Shown here: positions 6,560 to 13,141 of the stretch, piece after piece
How the letters are laid out: each line of letters opens with the position of its first letter
Position numbering within the stretch: position 1 is the first letter of the stretch
NCBI GenBank assembly: GCA_017547865.1
Contig: JAFYOA010000232.1
Coordinates: 1 to 13,141, forward strand
Length of the DNA stretch: 13,141 bases
Source of the DNA: Clostridia bacterium
Lineage (GTDB): Bacteria; Bacillota_A; Clostridia; Oscillospirales; Acutalibacteraceae
Direction of reading: 5' to 3'
Notes under the pieces: model-generated
What the model saw: the letters and a program-made list of their open reading frames with translations, nothing else
Databases searched by the model: none
What the model was told of the DNA's origin: nothing
Position numbers and translations under genes: made by a program

Positions 6560-8848
6560 ATGCGGAGCAAAAAACAAAAACGCAGGAGCGGCCCCAACAA
6601 CGTACGCCGCTACACATTTTGCGCGGTGATTATCCTGCTGATCGTGGTCGTATTTGAAGTGCGGCTGGCCCAGTGGCAGCTGGTGCAGGGCGATGAATTT
6701 GAAGAGATCTCCCTTTCTGCCAGCTCGGCATCGGTAAAAATGGAGGCGATCCGGGGCGAAATTCTGGATATCAACGGGGAAGTGCTGGCGGGCAACCGCA
6801 CCGTCTACAACGTTACCGTCAATTCCGTCGGTCTGGATGACAAAGAGCTGAACCGCGTGCTGGCCGATACCGTGACCCTGCTGGAAGCCAGAGGACAAAA
6901 GTGGATCAACAAACTGCCCATTGAAAAAAAGAACGGCGGGTTCGTGTTCAAAGAAGATATGGACAGCGACATTGCCTATATGAAAGGTCCCTACATGCTG
7001 AATATGCAGTCGTATGCCACGGCACAGGACTGCATGGACCACATGACGGAACTGTATGAGTGCGAAGCCATAGAGGACGAGACCCTGCAGATGAAGGTGA
7101 TCTCCGTCCGGTACTATATGCAGAAGATCGGCTTCAGCCGGCGTACACCCTATACCCTGGCAGAAGATATCAGCGAAGACACGGTGGCTATGCTGAAGGG
7201 GGCTGCGGCGCAGCTGCCCGGTGTGGCCGTAACCGTGGGCACCGAGCGGTACTATGCGAACGGTACCACGGCGCCTCACATTGTGGGCGAGATTTATTCC
7301 ATTACCCAGGAACAGTACGATGCTTTGGGTGAGGATGAAAAATACAGCACAGAGAACATGGCCGGTTATGCCTATACGGATAAACGCGGGCAGAGCGGCA
7401 TTGAATATGCCTTTGAAGACGAACTGCGCGGCGAAAACGGCAAAAAGCTGGTGTATACCGACAGCACTGGTGCTGTAACCGGCACGGAAGTGGCGGAAGC
7501 CCCCATGGCCGGCAACAGCGTGTACCTTACCCTGGACAGCAACCTGCAGCGGGTGGCGAATGTTTCGCTGGCACAGAATGTGCAGGCCGCCCGTGAAAAC
7601 GGTGAACAGGAAATGGCCCTGGCCATTGCCAATAACGAAGAAGAGACCGAAGGTTTTGGTGAAGACTGTTATGCAGGCGCGGCCGTGGTGCTGCGGGTGA
7701 AAGACTTTGCTGTGCTGGCGGCGGCCAACTGCCCCAGCTACGATATGAACCTGTACACCACCGATATGGATTACCTGCAGGCGCTGTACAAGGATGAAAC
7801 CACCCCCATGTACAATCGTGCCTTCAGCGGTACCTTTACCCCGGGCTCGGTGTTTAAGCCCTGTGTGGCTGCCGCCGCCCTGGAAGAAAATGTGATCGAT
7901 ATCAGCTCCTGGGTGTTCTGCGAAGGCCTGTACACCTACTACGATGACTACCAGCCCAGGTGCATGGGCATTCACCAGGATATTTCCGTGTGTACCGCAC
8001 TGGAAAAATCCTGCAACGTGTTTTTCTTTGACTGCGGCCGCCAGCTGGGTATTCAGCGGCTGGAGGTCTATGCCAATCTGTTCGGCCTGGGTGTCAAGAC
8101 CGGCCTGGAACTTTCCGAAGCGGCGGGCACCATGTCCAACCCTGCGGAATACAAGGAAAATCATGGCGTTTCCTGGACCGACGGTCTGACCATTCAGGCT
8201 TCCATCGGCCAGTTGGATAACTCGTTCTCTCCGCTGCAGCTGGCGGCTTACTGTGCCACGGTTGCCAACAACGGCGTGCGCCTGGAGACCCACCTGCTGG
8301 ACCATATTTCGGACTATGCCCGTCAGACCACGGTGCAGGAATACACCCCTGTGGTGGCGGCAAATACCGGTATTTCTCTGGAGACCCTGCAGATTGTGCA
8401 GCAGGGTATGCGCCAGGTGGTCACCGGCGGTACGGCGGCGTCTCAGTTTGCGGATTACGGCATTGCCGTGGCTGCCAAAACCGGCACCGCAGAAGTGCCC
8501 GGCCATTCCGACAACGTCACCTTCATCGCCTATGCCCCCTACGAGAACCCGGAGATCGCTGTGGCGGTGGTGCTGCAGTACGGTGCCTCCGGTACCTATT
8601 CCATGCAGGTGGCAAAAGATATTTTTGATGCTTATTTTTATGGAAAAACCGTGAATGAAAACGGCGAGCTGGTGTTCCCGGAAGAAGAACCGGAAGAGGG
8701 AGAACTTACCTCTGCGGTGAGCAGTGAAATGCCTGCGGCAAGCACCGTGGCGGGCTGTGTGGCATTGGCTGCGGGCGGCTCTGTCCGCCGCCGTAAAAAT
8801 GCGGAAAAAAACGAGAAAAAACGGCCTTTTTTCCGAAAAACATTTTGA
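6560..8848 (+). CDS. mrdA: Class B penicillin-binding protein 2 (elongasome transpeptidase)
   Basis: Cross-links peptidoglycan during cell elongation as partner of MreBCD and a RodA-type polymerase. The 762-residue protein has a basic cytoplasmic N-terminus, one membrane anchor (about 19-36) and the pedestal start EAIRGEILDINGEVLAGNR (about 62-80). The transpeptidase motifs are complete: SVFK (Ser430-Lys433, nucleophile), SCN (484-486) and KTGTAE (640-645). The ATG at 6560 follows AGGAG (6547-6551) by eight bases. After the catalytic domain (about 700) there is an unusual tail: an acidic EEEPEEGE stretch, a short hydrophobic segment and a strongly basic end. RodA/FtsW is not in this window. 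Position after mreD favours the PBP2/MrdA role over a sporulation SpoVD role. Confidence 0.93.
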   Translation: MRSKKQKRRSGPNNVRRYTFCAVIILLIVVVFEVRLAQWQLVQGDEFEEISLSASSASVKMEAIRGEILDINGEVLAGNRTVYNVTVNSVGLDDKELNRVLADTVTLLEARGQKWINKLPIEKKNGGFVFKEDMDSDIAYMKGPYMLNMQSYATAQDCMDHMTELYECEAIEDETLQMKVISVRYYMQKIGFSRRTPYTLAEDISEDTVAMLKGAAAQLPGVAVTVGTERYYANGTTAPHIVGEIYSITQEQYDALGEDEKYSTENMAGYAYTDKRGQSGIEYAFEDELRGENGKKLVYTDSTGAVTGTEVAEAPMAGNSVYLTLDSNLQRVANVSLAQNVQAARENGEQEMALAIANNEEETEGFGEDCYAGAAVVLRVKDFAVLAAANCPSYDMNLYTTDMDYLQALYKDETTPMYNRAFSGTFTPGSVFKPCVAAAALEENVIDISSWVFCEGLYTYYDDYQPRCMGIHQDISVCTALEKSCNVFFFDCGRQLGIQRLEVYANLFGLGVKTGLELSEAAGTMSNPAEYKENHGVSWTDGLTIQASIGQLDNSFSPLQLAAYCATVANNGVRLETHLLDHISDYARQTTVQEYTPVVAANTGISLETLQIVQQGMRQVVTGGTAASQFADYGIAVAAKTGTAEVPGHSDNVTFIAYAPYENPEIAVAVVLQYGASGTYSMQVAKDIFDAYFYGKTVNENGELVFPEEEPEEGELTSAVSSEMPAASTVAGCVALAAGGSVRRRKNAEKNEKKRPFFRKTF

Positions 8849-8873
8849 CTATTTGCACGCGTTGTGCTATTAT
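8845..8873 (+). promoter_or_regulatory. Promoter of the MinD-like gene, overlapping the PBP2 stop codon
   Basis: TTGACT (8845-8850), a 17-base spacer and TATTAT (8868-8873) make a good sigma-A promoter. The -35 box overlaps the TGA stop of the PBP gene (8846-8848). The predicted start near 8880 leaves a leader of only about 16 bases before the ATG at 8896. Confidence 0.65.
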
Positions 8874-8895
8874 GACAAAGTAGGGATCTGTTGTT

Positions 8896-9636
8896 ATGGG
8901 TAAAATTCTTACGATCACCTCCGGCAAAGGAGGCTGCGGTGTATCTTCTGCCGGGCTGGTTTTTGCGGCTGCGGCGGGGGTTGCCGGCAAGCGTGTTTTG
9001 CTGGTGGACGGCGACGCCGGATACCGTACCCCGGTGTACCTGGCGGCAGCGGAGGAACTGCTGCTGTATGACCTGGCAGATGCTGCGGCGGGCCGCTGTG
9101 CCCTGCAGGAGGCCTGGTATGCTTCGCCTGCCTACGAAGGTGTGTGGGTTTTGCCTGCACCTTTGCAGGAAGAGGACTTGCCTTTACCGGAACGTGCGGC
9201 GCAGCTGGTGCAGAAATGCGCCATGTACTTTGATGAAGTGATCGTGGATCTTCCCGCCCGTTCTCTGTGGCTGGCACCGCTTGCTGCCATTACGGATGAA
9301 CTGGTGGTCTGTTCCGGCCCGGACCCGCTGAGCGTGCGTGCCTGTGGACTGCTGCGGGAAAAACTGACTGCCTTTTCCGGAGAAGCCCGGCTGATTATCT
9401 CTAAATTTTACGCGGCAGAAATGCTGGCGACCTGCGGTACCACCAACCTGGACGATGTGATCGACGGGGTGGGGCTGCGGCTGCTGGGTGTGGTGCCGCT
9501 GGACGATGCTTTTGCCCGGTATACCATGGCCCGGGATTCCCGCGGCAAAAAAACAGCAGCCTGGAGGGCACTGTGCCGCTGCCTGGCCCGTCTGCATGGA
9601 GAAAATATTCCCTTGCAGGAAAAAGATCTGCTGTGA
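8896..9636 (+). CDS. MinD/ParA-family protein lacking the Walker A lysine
   Basis: A 246-residue P-loop protein that aligns over most of its length with MinD, the membrane ATPase that places the division site with MinC. It keeps the deviant Walker A signature lysine (Lys11 in TSGKGGCGVSS) and the LLVDGDAG switch with Asp38 and Asp40. It also keeps the FDEVIVDLPA strand near 112-121 and the LGVVPLDDA segment near 197-205. However, residue 16, the invariant phosphate-binding lysine of GKT, is valine, and the DxPAGIE motif reads DLPARSL. The C-terminal amphipathic membrane helix of MinD (KKxFLxRLF type) is not visible. ATP hydrolysis is therefore doubtful. Its place between the PBP gene and mgsA is that of minCDE in many Clostridia, but no minC or minE is present. 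It may be a degenerate MinD with a scaffolding role. AGGGAT (8882-8887) is the ribosome site. Confidence 0.82.
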   Translation: MGKILTITSGKGGCGVSSAGLVFAAAAGVAGKRVLLVDGDAGYRTPVYLAAAEELLLYDLADAAAGRCALQEAWYASPAYEGVWVLPAPLQEEDLPLPERAAQLVQKCAMYFDEVIVDLPARSLWLAPLAAITDELVVCSGPDPLSVRACGLLREKLTAFSGEARLIISKFYAAEMLATCGTTNLDDVIDGVGLRLLGVVPLDDAFARYTMARDSRGKKTAAWRALCRCLARLHGENIPLQEKDLL

Positions 9637-9662
9637 TGATTTAATTTTATTATAGAAAATTG

Positions 9663-9692
9663 TTGAATGTACACCTGTGAGTGTGTTATAAT
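9663..9692 (+). promoter_or_regulatory. Promoter of mgsA (extended -10)
   Basis: TTGAAT (9663-9668), an 18-base spacer and a perfect TATAAT (9687-9692) preceded by TGT, giving the extended TGnTATAAT form. Predicted start is near 9699, with a leader of about 77 bases before the ATG at 9776. Confidence 0.75.
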
Positions 9693-9775
9693 ACTTTTGC
9701 TGTGAATTCGGAGCGGCGTTATTTTGATTTTTTTGAGGCCAAGGGCCTTTACTACGATATGGAGGAGAGTTGGAC

Positions 9776-10174
9776 ATGAACATTGCGATGATCGCCCATG
9801 ATGCTAAAAAGGAACTGATGGTCCAGTTCTGTATTGCTTACTGCGGCGTGCTGAGCCGGCATACTCTGTGTGCCACCGGCACCACCGGCAAAATGGTCGC
9901 TGAGGCCACCGGCCTGGAACTGCAGCGTTTCATGAGTGGCTCTCAGGGCGGCGACCAGCAGCTGGCAGCCCGTATCTCCTGCAACGAGATCGACCTGCTG
10001 CTGTTTTTCCGCGATCCGCTGACCGCCAAACCCAACGAGCCCAACGATATGAATCTGCTGCGCCTGTGCGATATGTACAACATTCCGGTGGCCACCAACA
10101 TTGCCACTGCCGAAGTACTGGTGCACGGCCTGGAGCGCGGCGACCTGGATTGGCGCAATATCATTCGTACCTGA
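9776..10174 (+). CDS. mgsA: Methylglyoxal synthase
   Basis: Converts dihydroxyacetone phosphate to methylglyoxal and phosphate, a bypass of lower glycolysis that relieves phosphate limitation or sugar-phosphate build-up. The 132-residue protein shows the family motifs IAHDAKKEL (His8, Asp9), the phosphate loop ATGTTGK (about 33-39), SGSQGGDQQ with catalytic Asp60, and [10 protein letters not shown]. The later catalytic segment, HxPD in E. coli and HEPD in Bacillus (His98/Asp101 in E. coli numbering), reads NEPN here (87-90), and the rest, [15 protein letters not shown], is typical. The ATG at 9776 follows GGAGGAGAG (9761-9769); an in-frame TTG at 9770 is too close to that site. mgsA after the mre/min cluster is a known Clostridia arrangement. 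The gene has its own promoter. Confidence 0.95.
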   Translation: MNIAMIAHDAKKELMVQFCIAYCGVLSRHTLCATGTTGKMVAEATGLELQRFMSGSQGGDQQLAARISCNEIDLLLFFRDPLTAKPNEPNDMNLLRLCDMYNIPVATNIATAEVLVHGLERGDLDWRNIIRT

Positions 10175-10184
10175 TTTAAATTAT

Positions 10185-10414
10185 GCGATGACCGGGAAGA
10201 GTATGCGGCTGCCCCCGACAGAGAGAACACGCCATCGGCTGCAAGCGTGTTTCGGAACAGGCAACCGGAGAAGACACCCGCGAGCACCTGCGCTGTGTGC
10301 GCACGTTTTGCCGCGTTAAGGCAGCCGGAAGGGGCAGTTTTCTGCCCGAAGAAGGGTGGCACCACGGGAATTTGGCTCCCGTCCCTTTGTGGGACGGGAG
10401 TTTTCTATATTTTT
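10185..10414 (+). promoter_or_regulatory. T-box riboswitch leader of hisS (aspS), probably tRNA-Asp sensing
   Basis: Stem I begins with GCGAUGA (10185-10191); CCGGG (10192-10196) closes the specifier loop against CCCG (10277-10280). The loop carries AAGAGUA on its 5' side and GAAGACAC on its 3' side. An AG-rich bulge GACAGAGAG (10217-10225) and an apical stem AACACGC/GCGTGTT (10226-10251) follow the standard plan. Stem III is GGGCAG-TTTT-CTGCCC (10332-10347). The T-box itself is AGGGTGGCACCACG (10353-10366). ACGGGA (10364-10369) can pair with TCCCGT (10377-10382) as antiterminator, in competition with the terminator. The specifier region GACAC (10273-10277) contains GAC (Asp) and CAC (His). 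The UGGC element (10357-10360) pairs with an acceptor end GCCA, as expected for tRNA-Asp (G73) rather than tRNA-His (C73). Uncharged tRNA would permit transcription into hisS. Confidence 0.93.
10376..10414 (+). terminator. Rho-independent terminator of the T-box leader
   Basis: CTCCCGTCCC (10376-10385) and GGGACGGGAG (10391-10400) form a perfect ten-base stem with a TTTGT loop, followed by TTTTCTATATTTTT (10401-10414). It overlaps the 3' half of the antiterminator, so only one of the two can form. Confidence 0.93.
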
Positions 10415-10449
10415 ACTGCATTTTTTCAAAAGAGAAAGAAGGAAAAAAC

Positions 10450-11742
10450 ATGGCACTGTTGACAAAAGCACCCAAGGGGACCTATGACCTGCTGCCCCGC
10501 CAGACTGCCAAATGGCAGGCAGTGGAGGCTGTGATGAAGGACGAGGCTACGCTGCATGGCTTCCGCGAGATCCGCACCCCTGTGTTTGAGCATACCGAGC
10601 TGTTCCTGCGCGGCGTGGGCGATACCACGGACGTGGTGGAAAAGCAGATGTACACCTTTAACGATAAGGGCGGCCGTTCCATTACCCTGCGGCCCGAAGG
10701 CACCGCCGGCGCTACCCGCGCTATGCTGGAGCATGCCCTGTACAACGAAGGCTACCCCATCAAGCTGTTCTACAATACCTCTTGCTACCGTTACGAAAAG
10801 CCCCAGGCCGGCCGTCTGCGTGAACTGCACCAGTTCGGCGTGGAAATGTTCGGCGCTGCCGATGCTGCCGCCGATGCCCAGGTGATTCTGCTGGGCTACG
10901 GTATTTTCCAGCGGCTGGGTCTTTCCGGTGTGGAACTGGAGATCAACTCCATTGGCTGCCCCACCTGCCGTGCAAAATACCATGCTGCGCTGAAGGAATA
11001 CTTCACCCAGTACAAGGACCAGCTGTGCGAGACCTGCCAGTCCCGTCTGGAGCGCAACCCCATGCGTATTCTGGACTGCAAGAGCCCCGATGACCAGAAG
11101 ATCGCTGCCGGTGCCCCAAAGATTCTGGAATTCCTCTGTGAAGAGTGCGACGAGCACTTCAAGAATGTGCAGGAATACCTGAACATGGCCGGCGTGGAAT
11201 ACAAAGTGAACCCCACCATTGTGCGCGGTTTGGATTATTACACCCGCACCGTGTTTGAATTTACCTCCACCACCCCGGGCTGCGAGTACGCCATTGGCGG
11301 CGGCGGCCGTTACGACGGTCTGGTGGAACAGCTGGGCGGCAAGCCCACCCCCGGCCTTGGTTTCGGCCTGGGTATGGACCGTATCCAGCTGGTGATGGAA
11401 GCCCAGGAGATCGAGTTCCCCGAAGAAGAGACCTGCGAAGTGTATTTCGCTTCCATGGGTGCCGCTGCAGGCAAAAAGGCTTTCCTGCTGGCTCAGCAGA
11501 TGCGCTCCTGCGGCATTGCTGCCGAAAGTGACGTGTGCGCCCGCGGCCTGAAGGCCCAGATGAAGTACGCCGATAAGATCGGTGCACAGTACACCGTGGT
11601 GCTGGGCGACAACGAACTGGAAACCGGCGAAGCCGAACTGAAGAACATGAAGACCGGCGAGAAGCAGAAGATCTCCCTGGGGGATGACTTCCTCGAGTCT
11701 TATGTTTCCACTGTGACGGAGCAGATGGATCTCTCTATCTAA
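10450..11742 (+). CDS. hisS: Histidine--tRNA ligase
   Basis: Charges tRNA-His with histidine. The 430-residue class II synthetase shows KGTYDLLP (about 9-16) and RPEGTA (81-86). Motif 2 is the YRYEKPQAGRLRELHQFGVE region (about 114-133). The histidine-specific RGLDYYTR (259-266) and motif 3 GLGFGLGMDR (302-311) follow. These HisRS-specific motifs and the complete anticodon-binding C-terminal domain argue against the regulatory paralogue HisZ. Several CxxC pairs (170/173, 193/196, 230/233) lie in the insertion domain. The ATG at 10450 follows AAGGA (10439-10443) by six bases; upstream in-frame codons lie inside the T-box and terminator and are not protein-coding. Codon choice is strongly biased, as expected of a well-expressed gene. 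It is transcribed under the T-box and is followed by aspS. Confidence 0.96.
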   Translation: MALLTKAPKGTYDLLPRQTAKWQAVEAVMKDEATLHGFREIRTPVFEHTELFLRGVGDTTDVVEKQMYTFNDKGGRSITLRPEGTAGATRAMLEHALYNEGYPIKLFYNTSCYRYEKPQAGRLRELHQFGVEMFGAADAAADAQVILLGYGIFQRLGLSGVELEINSIGCPTCRAKYHAALKEYFTQYKDQLCETCQSRLERNPMRILDCKSPDDQKIAAGAPKILEFLCEECDEHFKNVQEYLNMAGVEYKVNPTIVRGLDYYTRTVFEFTSTTPGCEYAIGGGGRYDGLVEQLGGKPTPGLGFGLGMDRIQLVMEAQEIEFPEEETCEVYFASMGAAAGKKAFLLAQQMRSCGIAAESDVCARGLKAQMKYADKIGAQYTVVLGDNELETGEAELKNMKTGEKQKISLGDDFLESYVSTVTEQMDLSI

Positions 11743-11937
11743 GCGGGCAGTGCCCGCATCCACGTCGCGGAGAAGCTCAGTAAGGGAAAATCTCCCTTGC
11801 AGGTTTTCCCCTCTTGAACAGCAACGCTGTTCAATTCACCCTTTTCGAGCGCTTCTCGAGAGAAGGTGTTTCGTGTTCTGCGGAACACGACCAAAGGCGC
11901 TGCCTTTGGAAACCGCAGCCTTTTGAAAAAGGCTGGC
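11743..11937 (+). repeat. Array of back-to-back hairpins between hisS and aspS
   Basis: Seven inverted repeats follow one another with little sequence between them. They are: GCGGGCA/TGCCCGC (11743-11757); AAGGGA/TCCCTT (11782-11798); TTGAACAGC/GCTGTTCAA (11814-11834); an imperfect TTTTCGAG/CTCGAGAG stem closed by CACC/GGTG (11837-11868); TCGTGTTC/GAACACGA (11871-11890); CCAAAGGC/GCCTTTGG (11891-11909); and CAGCCTTTT/AAAAGGCTG (11916-11935). The stems differ in sequence, so this is not a simple tandem repeat. None has a proper T-run. AAGGGAAAA could alternatively pair with TTTTCCC (11804-11810). A dispersed palindromic element or a structured leader/processing region are both possible. Confidence 0.8.
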
Positions 11938-11997
11938 GAAAACATTAACGTATACCTTTCATTTGACTTTCATTATTTTTCAGAAAGAAGTGTTATT

Positions 11998-13141
11998 ATG
12001 ATGCAGTCCAGAACCCATACCTGCGGGGAGCTGCGCCTTTCCCACGTGGGTGAAACCGTGACCATTGCCGGCTGGATGGAAAACGTCCGCGAAGTCGGCG
12101 GCAACCTGGCTTTCGTTGTTCTTCGCGATTACTACGGCACCACCCAGGTGGTTGTGGAAACCGAAGATATGATGGCCGCCATCAAGCCTCTCAATAAAGA
12201 AACCACCATTCAGGTGACCGGCACCGTGCGTGAGCGCAGCAGCAAAAACGCCAAGCAGGCCACCGGCGATATCGAAGTTGTTCCCACCGAGATCAAGGTG
12301 CTGGGCAAGTGCCGCCACAACGAGCTGCCCTTCGAGATCAACCGCAGCAAGGAAGCCGACGAAAACGTGCGCCTGAAGTACCGTTACCTGGACCTGCGCA
12401 ACCCCGCTGTGAAGAGCAACATCATTCTGCGCTGCCAGGTGGTGGCCGAACTGCGCCGCCTGATGACCGAAAAGGGCTTTTTGGAAATCACCACCCCCAT
12501 CCTCACCGCTTCTTCTCCGGAAGGCGCCCGTGACTACCTGGTGCCCGCCCGTAATCACCCCGGCAAGTTCTATGCTCTGCCCCAGGCTCCCCAGCAGTTC
12601 AAACAGCTGCTGATGACCTCCGGTTTCGACCGCTATTTCCAGATCGCTCCCTGCTTCCGCGATGAAGACGCCCGTGCCGACCGCACCCCCGGCGAATTCT
12701 ACCAGATGGATATGGAAATGGCTTTTGCCAGCCAGGAAGACGTTCTCTCCACCCTGGAAGACGTGCTGGTGCCCGTGTTCAAGAAGTTCGGTAAGTACGA
12801 GCGCGTTTCCGCCGCTCCCTTCCGTCATATTGCGTTTAACGATGCCATGGAACGCTATGGCTCCGATAAGCCCGACCTGCGTATCGATCTGGAGATCGAA
12901 GACGTGACCGAAATCGTGGCCGATTGCGGCTTTGGCCCCTTTGGCGGCGGCAACACCGTAAAGGCTGTGGCTGTGAATAACTTCAACGAAGGCCGTAAGT
13001 GGATCGACAAGCTGCTGGTGGACGTCGAAGTCCAGACCGGCAACAAGGCCTGCTAGGTCAAGGTCGACGATCAGGGCAACCTGACCGGCGGCGTTTCCAA
13101 GTTCCTGGCTGACTGCAAGGACGCTCTGACCGCTAAGCTGG
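11998..13141 (+). CDS. aspS: Aspartate--tRNA ligase, N-terminal part, with an in-frame TAG at codon 353
   Basis: Charges tRNA-Asp. The N-terminus shows the bacterial start SRTHTCGELRLSHVG and an OB-fold anticodon-binding domain (GWMENVREVGG...FVVLRDYYGTTQVVVE). The catalytic domain follows with motif 1 region (FLEITTPILTASSPEGARDY) and motif 2 (FRDEDARADRTPGEFYQMD, about 219-237). At 13054-13056 the frame meets TAG. Behind it, 28 codons to the window edge continue as plausible AspRS sequence (VKVDDQGNLTGGVSKFLADC). A product ending at the TAG would be 352 residues and would lack motif 3 and part of the active site. A point mutation, sequencing error or read-through are all possible. ATG 11998 and ATG 12001 are both usable starts; the ribosome site AGAAAGAAG is weak. 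No convincing promoter lies in the spacer, so transcription with hisS is likely. Confidence 0.9.
13054..13056 (+). other. In-frame amber codon inside aspS
   Basis: TGC TAG GTC appears where the surrounding reading frame continues without a shift on both sides. TAC TGG (Tyr-Trp) would differ by two transitions, at 13052 and 13055, though the ancestral residues are inferred. None of the ten complete genes in this window ends in TAG: five end in TAA (zapA, DUF4321, mreB, mreD, hisS) and five in TGA (U32, mreC, mrdA, MinD-like, mgsA). Confidence 0.85.

Noticed and set aside
6470..8506. 678-codon minus-strand open frame opposite the PBP2 gene
   Set aside because: The plus strand has complete SxxK, SxN and KTG motifs; the minus frame has shadow-like His-rich composition and no recognisable domain.
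11743..11937. CRISPR array or tRNA genes in the hisS–aspS spacer
   Set aside because: The palindromes are not copies of a common repeat with spacers, and no cloverleaf or CCA-end pattern is seen.
11866..11997. Upstream extension of aspS starting at 11866
   Set aside because: The extra 44 codons cross the hairpin array and precede the conserved AspRS N-terminus.
11963..11998. TTGACT at 11963 with TTATTA near the aspS start as an aspS promoter
   Set aside because: The spacing is about 24 bases and the -10 would overlap the start codon.

Overview
This window reads as chromosomal DNA of a GC-rich Firmicute of the Faecalibacterium/Gemmiger/Subdoligranulum type (Oscillospiraceae). The grounds are a divergent glgP and zapA pair, a ZapA–U32 peptidase pair, a DUF4321–mreBCD–PBP2–MinD-like–mgsA cluster, and a T-box controlled hisS–aspS pair. 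Family-level placement is inference from protein style, gene order and base composition; no marker RNA gene is present.

Layout. 1-384 (minus) is the N-terminus of glycogen phosphorylase with its own strong promoter. An AT-rich divergent spacer follows (385-728). 729-3246 (plus) holds zapA and an overlapping U32 peptidase gene. 3247-3511 is a gene-free stretch with a cluster of GTGGAAAAC-type repeats in two opposing groups. 3512-3775 encodes a small DUF4321 membrane protein, followed by a hairpin. A clear sigma-A promoter (3867-3895) then drives mreB, mreC and mreD (3998-6495), with the class B penicillin-binding protein gene (6560-8848) close behind: the elongasome core. A promoter overlapping the end of the PBP gene serves a MinD-like gene (8896-9636), and another serves methylglyoxal synthase (9776-10174). 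A T-box leader with terminator/antiterminator (10185-10414) precedes hisS (10450-11742). A 255-base spacer made largely of back-to-back hairpins separates hisS from aspS, which starts at 11998 and is cut by the window end.

How the genes fit together. The middle of the window is a cell-shape module: MreB filaments, MreC/MreD and the PBP2-type transpeptidase direct lateral wall synthesis, and ZapA (FtsZ bundling) and a MinD homologue belong to division. The order mreBCD–pbp–min–mgsA resembles the Clostridia arrangement in which minC, minD and minE lie between the PBP gene and mgsA. Here only a MinD-like protein without the Walker A lysine remains. The right end is a tRNA-charging unit. Its T-box has a GACAC specifier region and a UGGC acceptor-binding element, which point to tRNA-Asp more than tRNA-His.

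Most notable: an in-frame TAG at codon 353 of aspS with clear coding continuation behind it; the hairpin array upstream of aspS; the lysine-less MinD-like protein; the Asp/His double-readable T-box; and the helically phased GTGGAAAAC repeats upstream of the DUF4321 gene.
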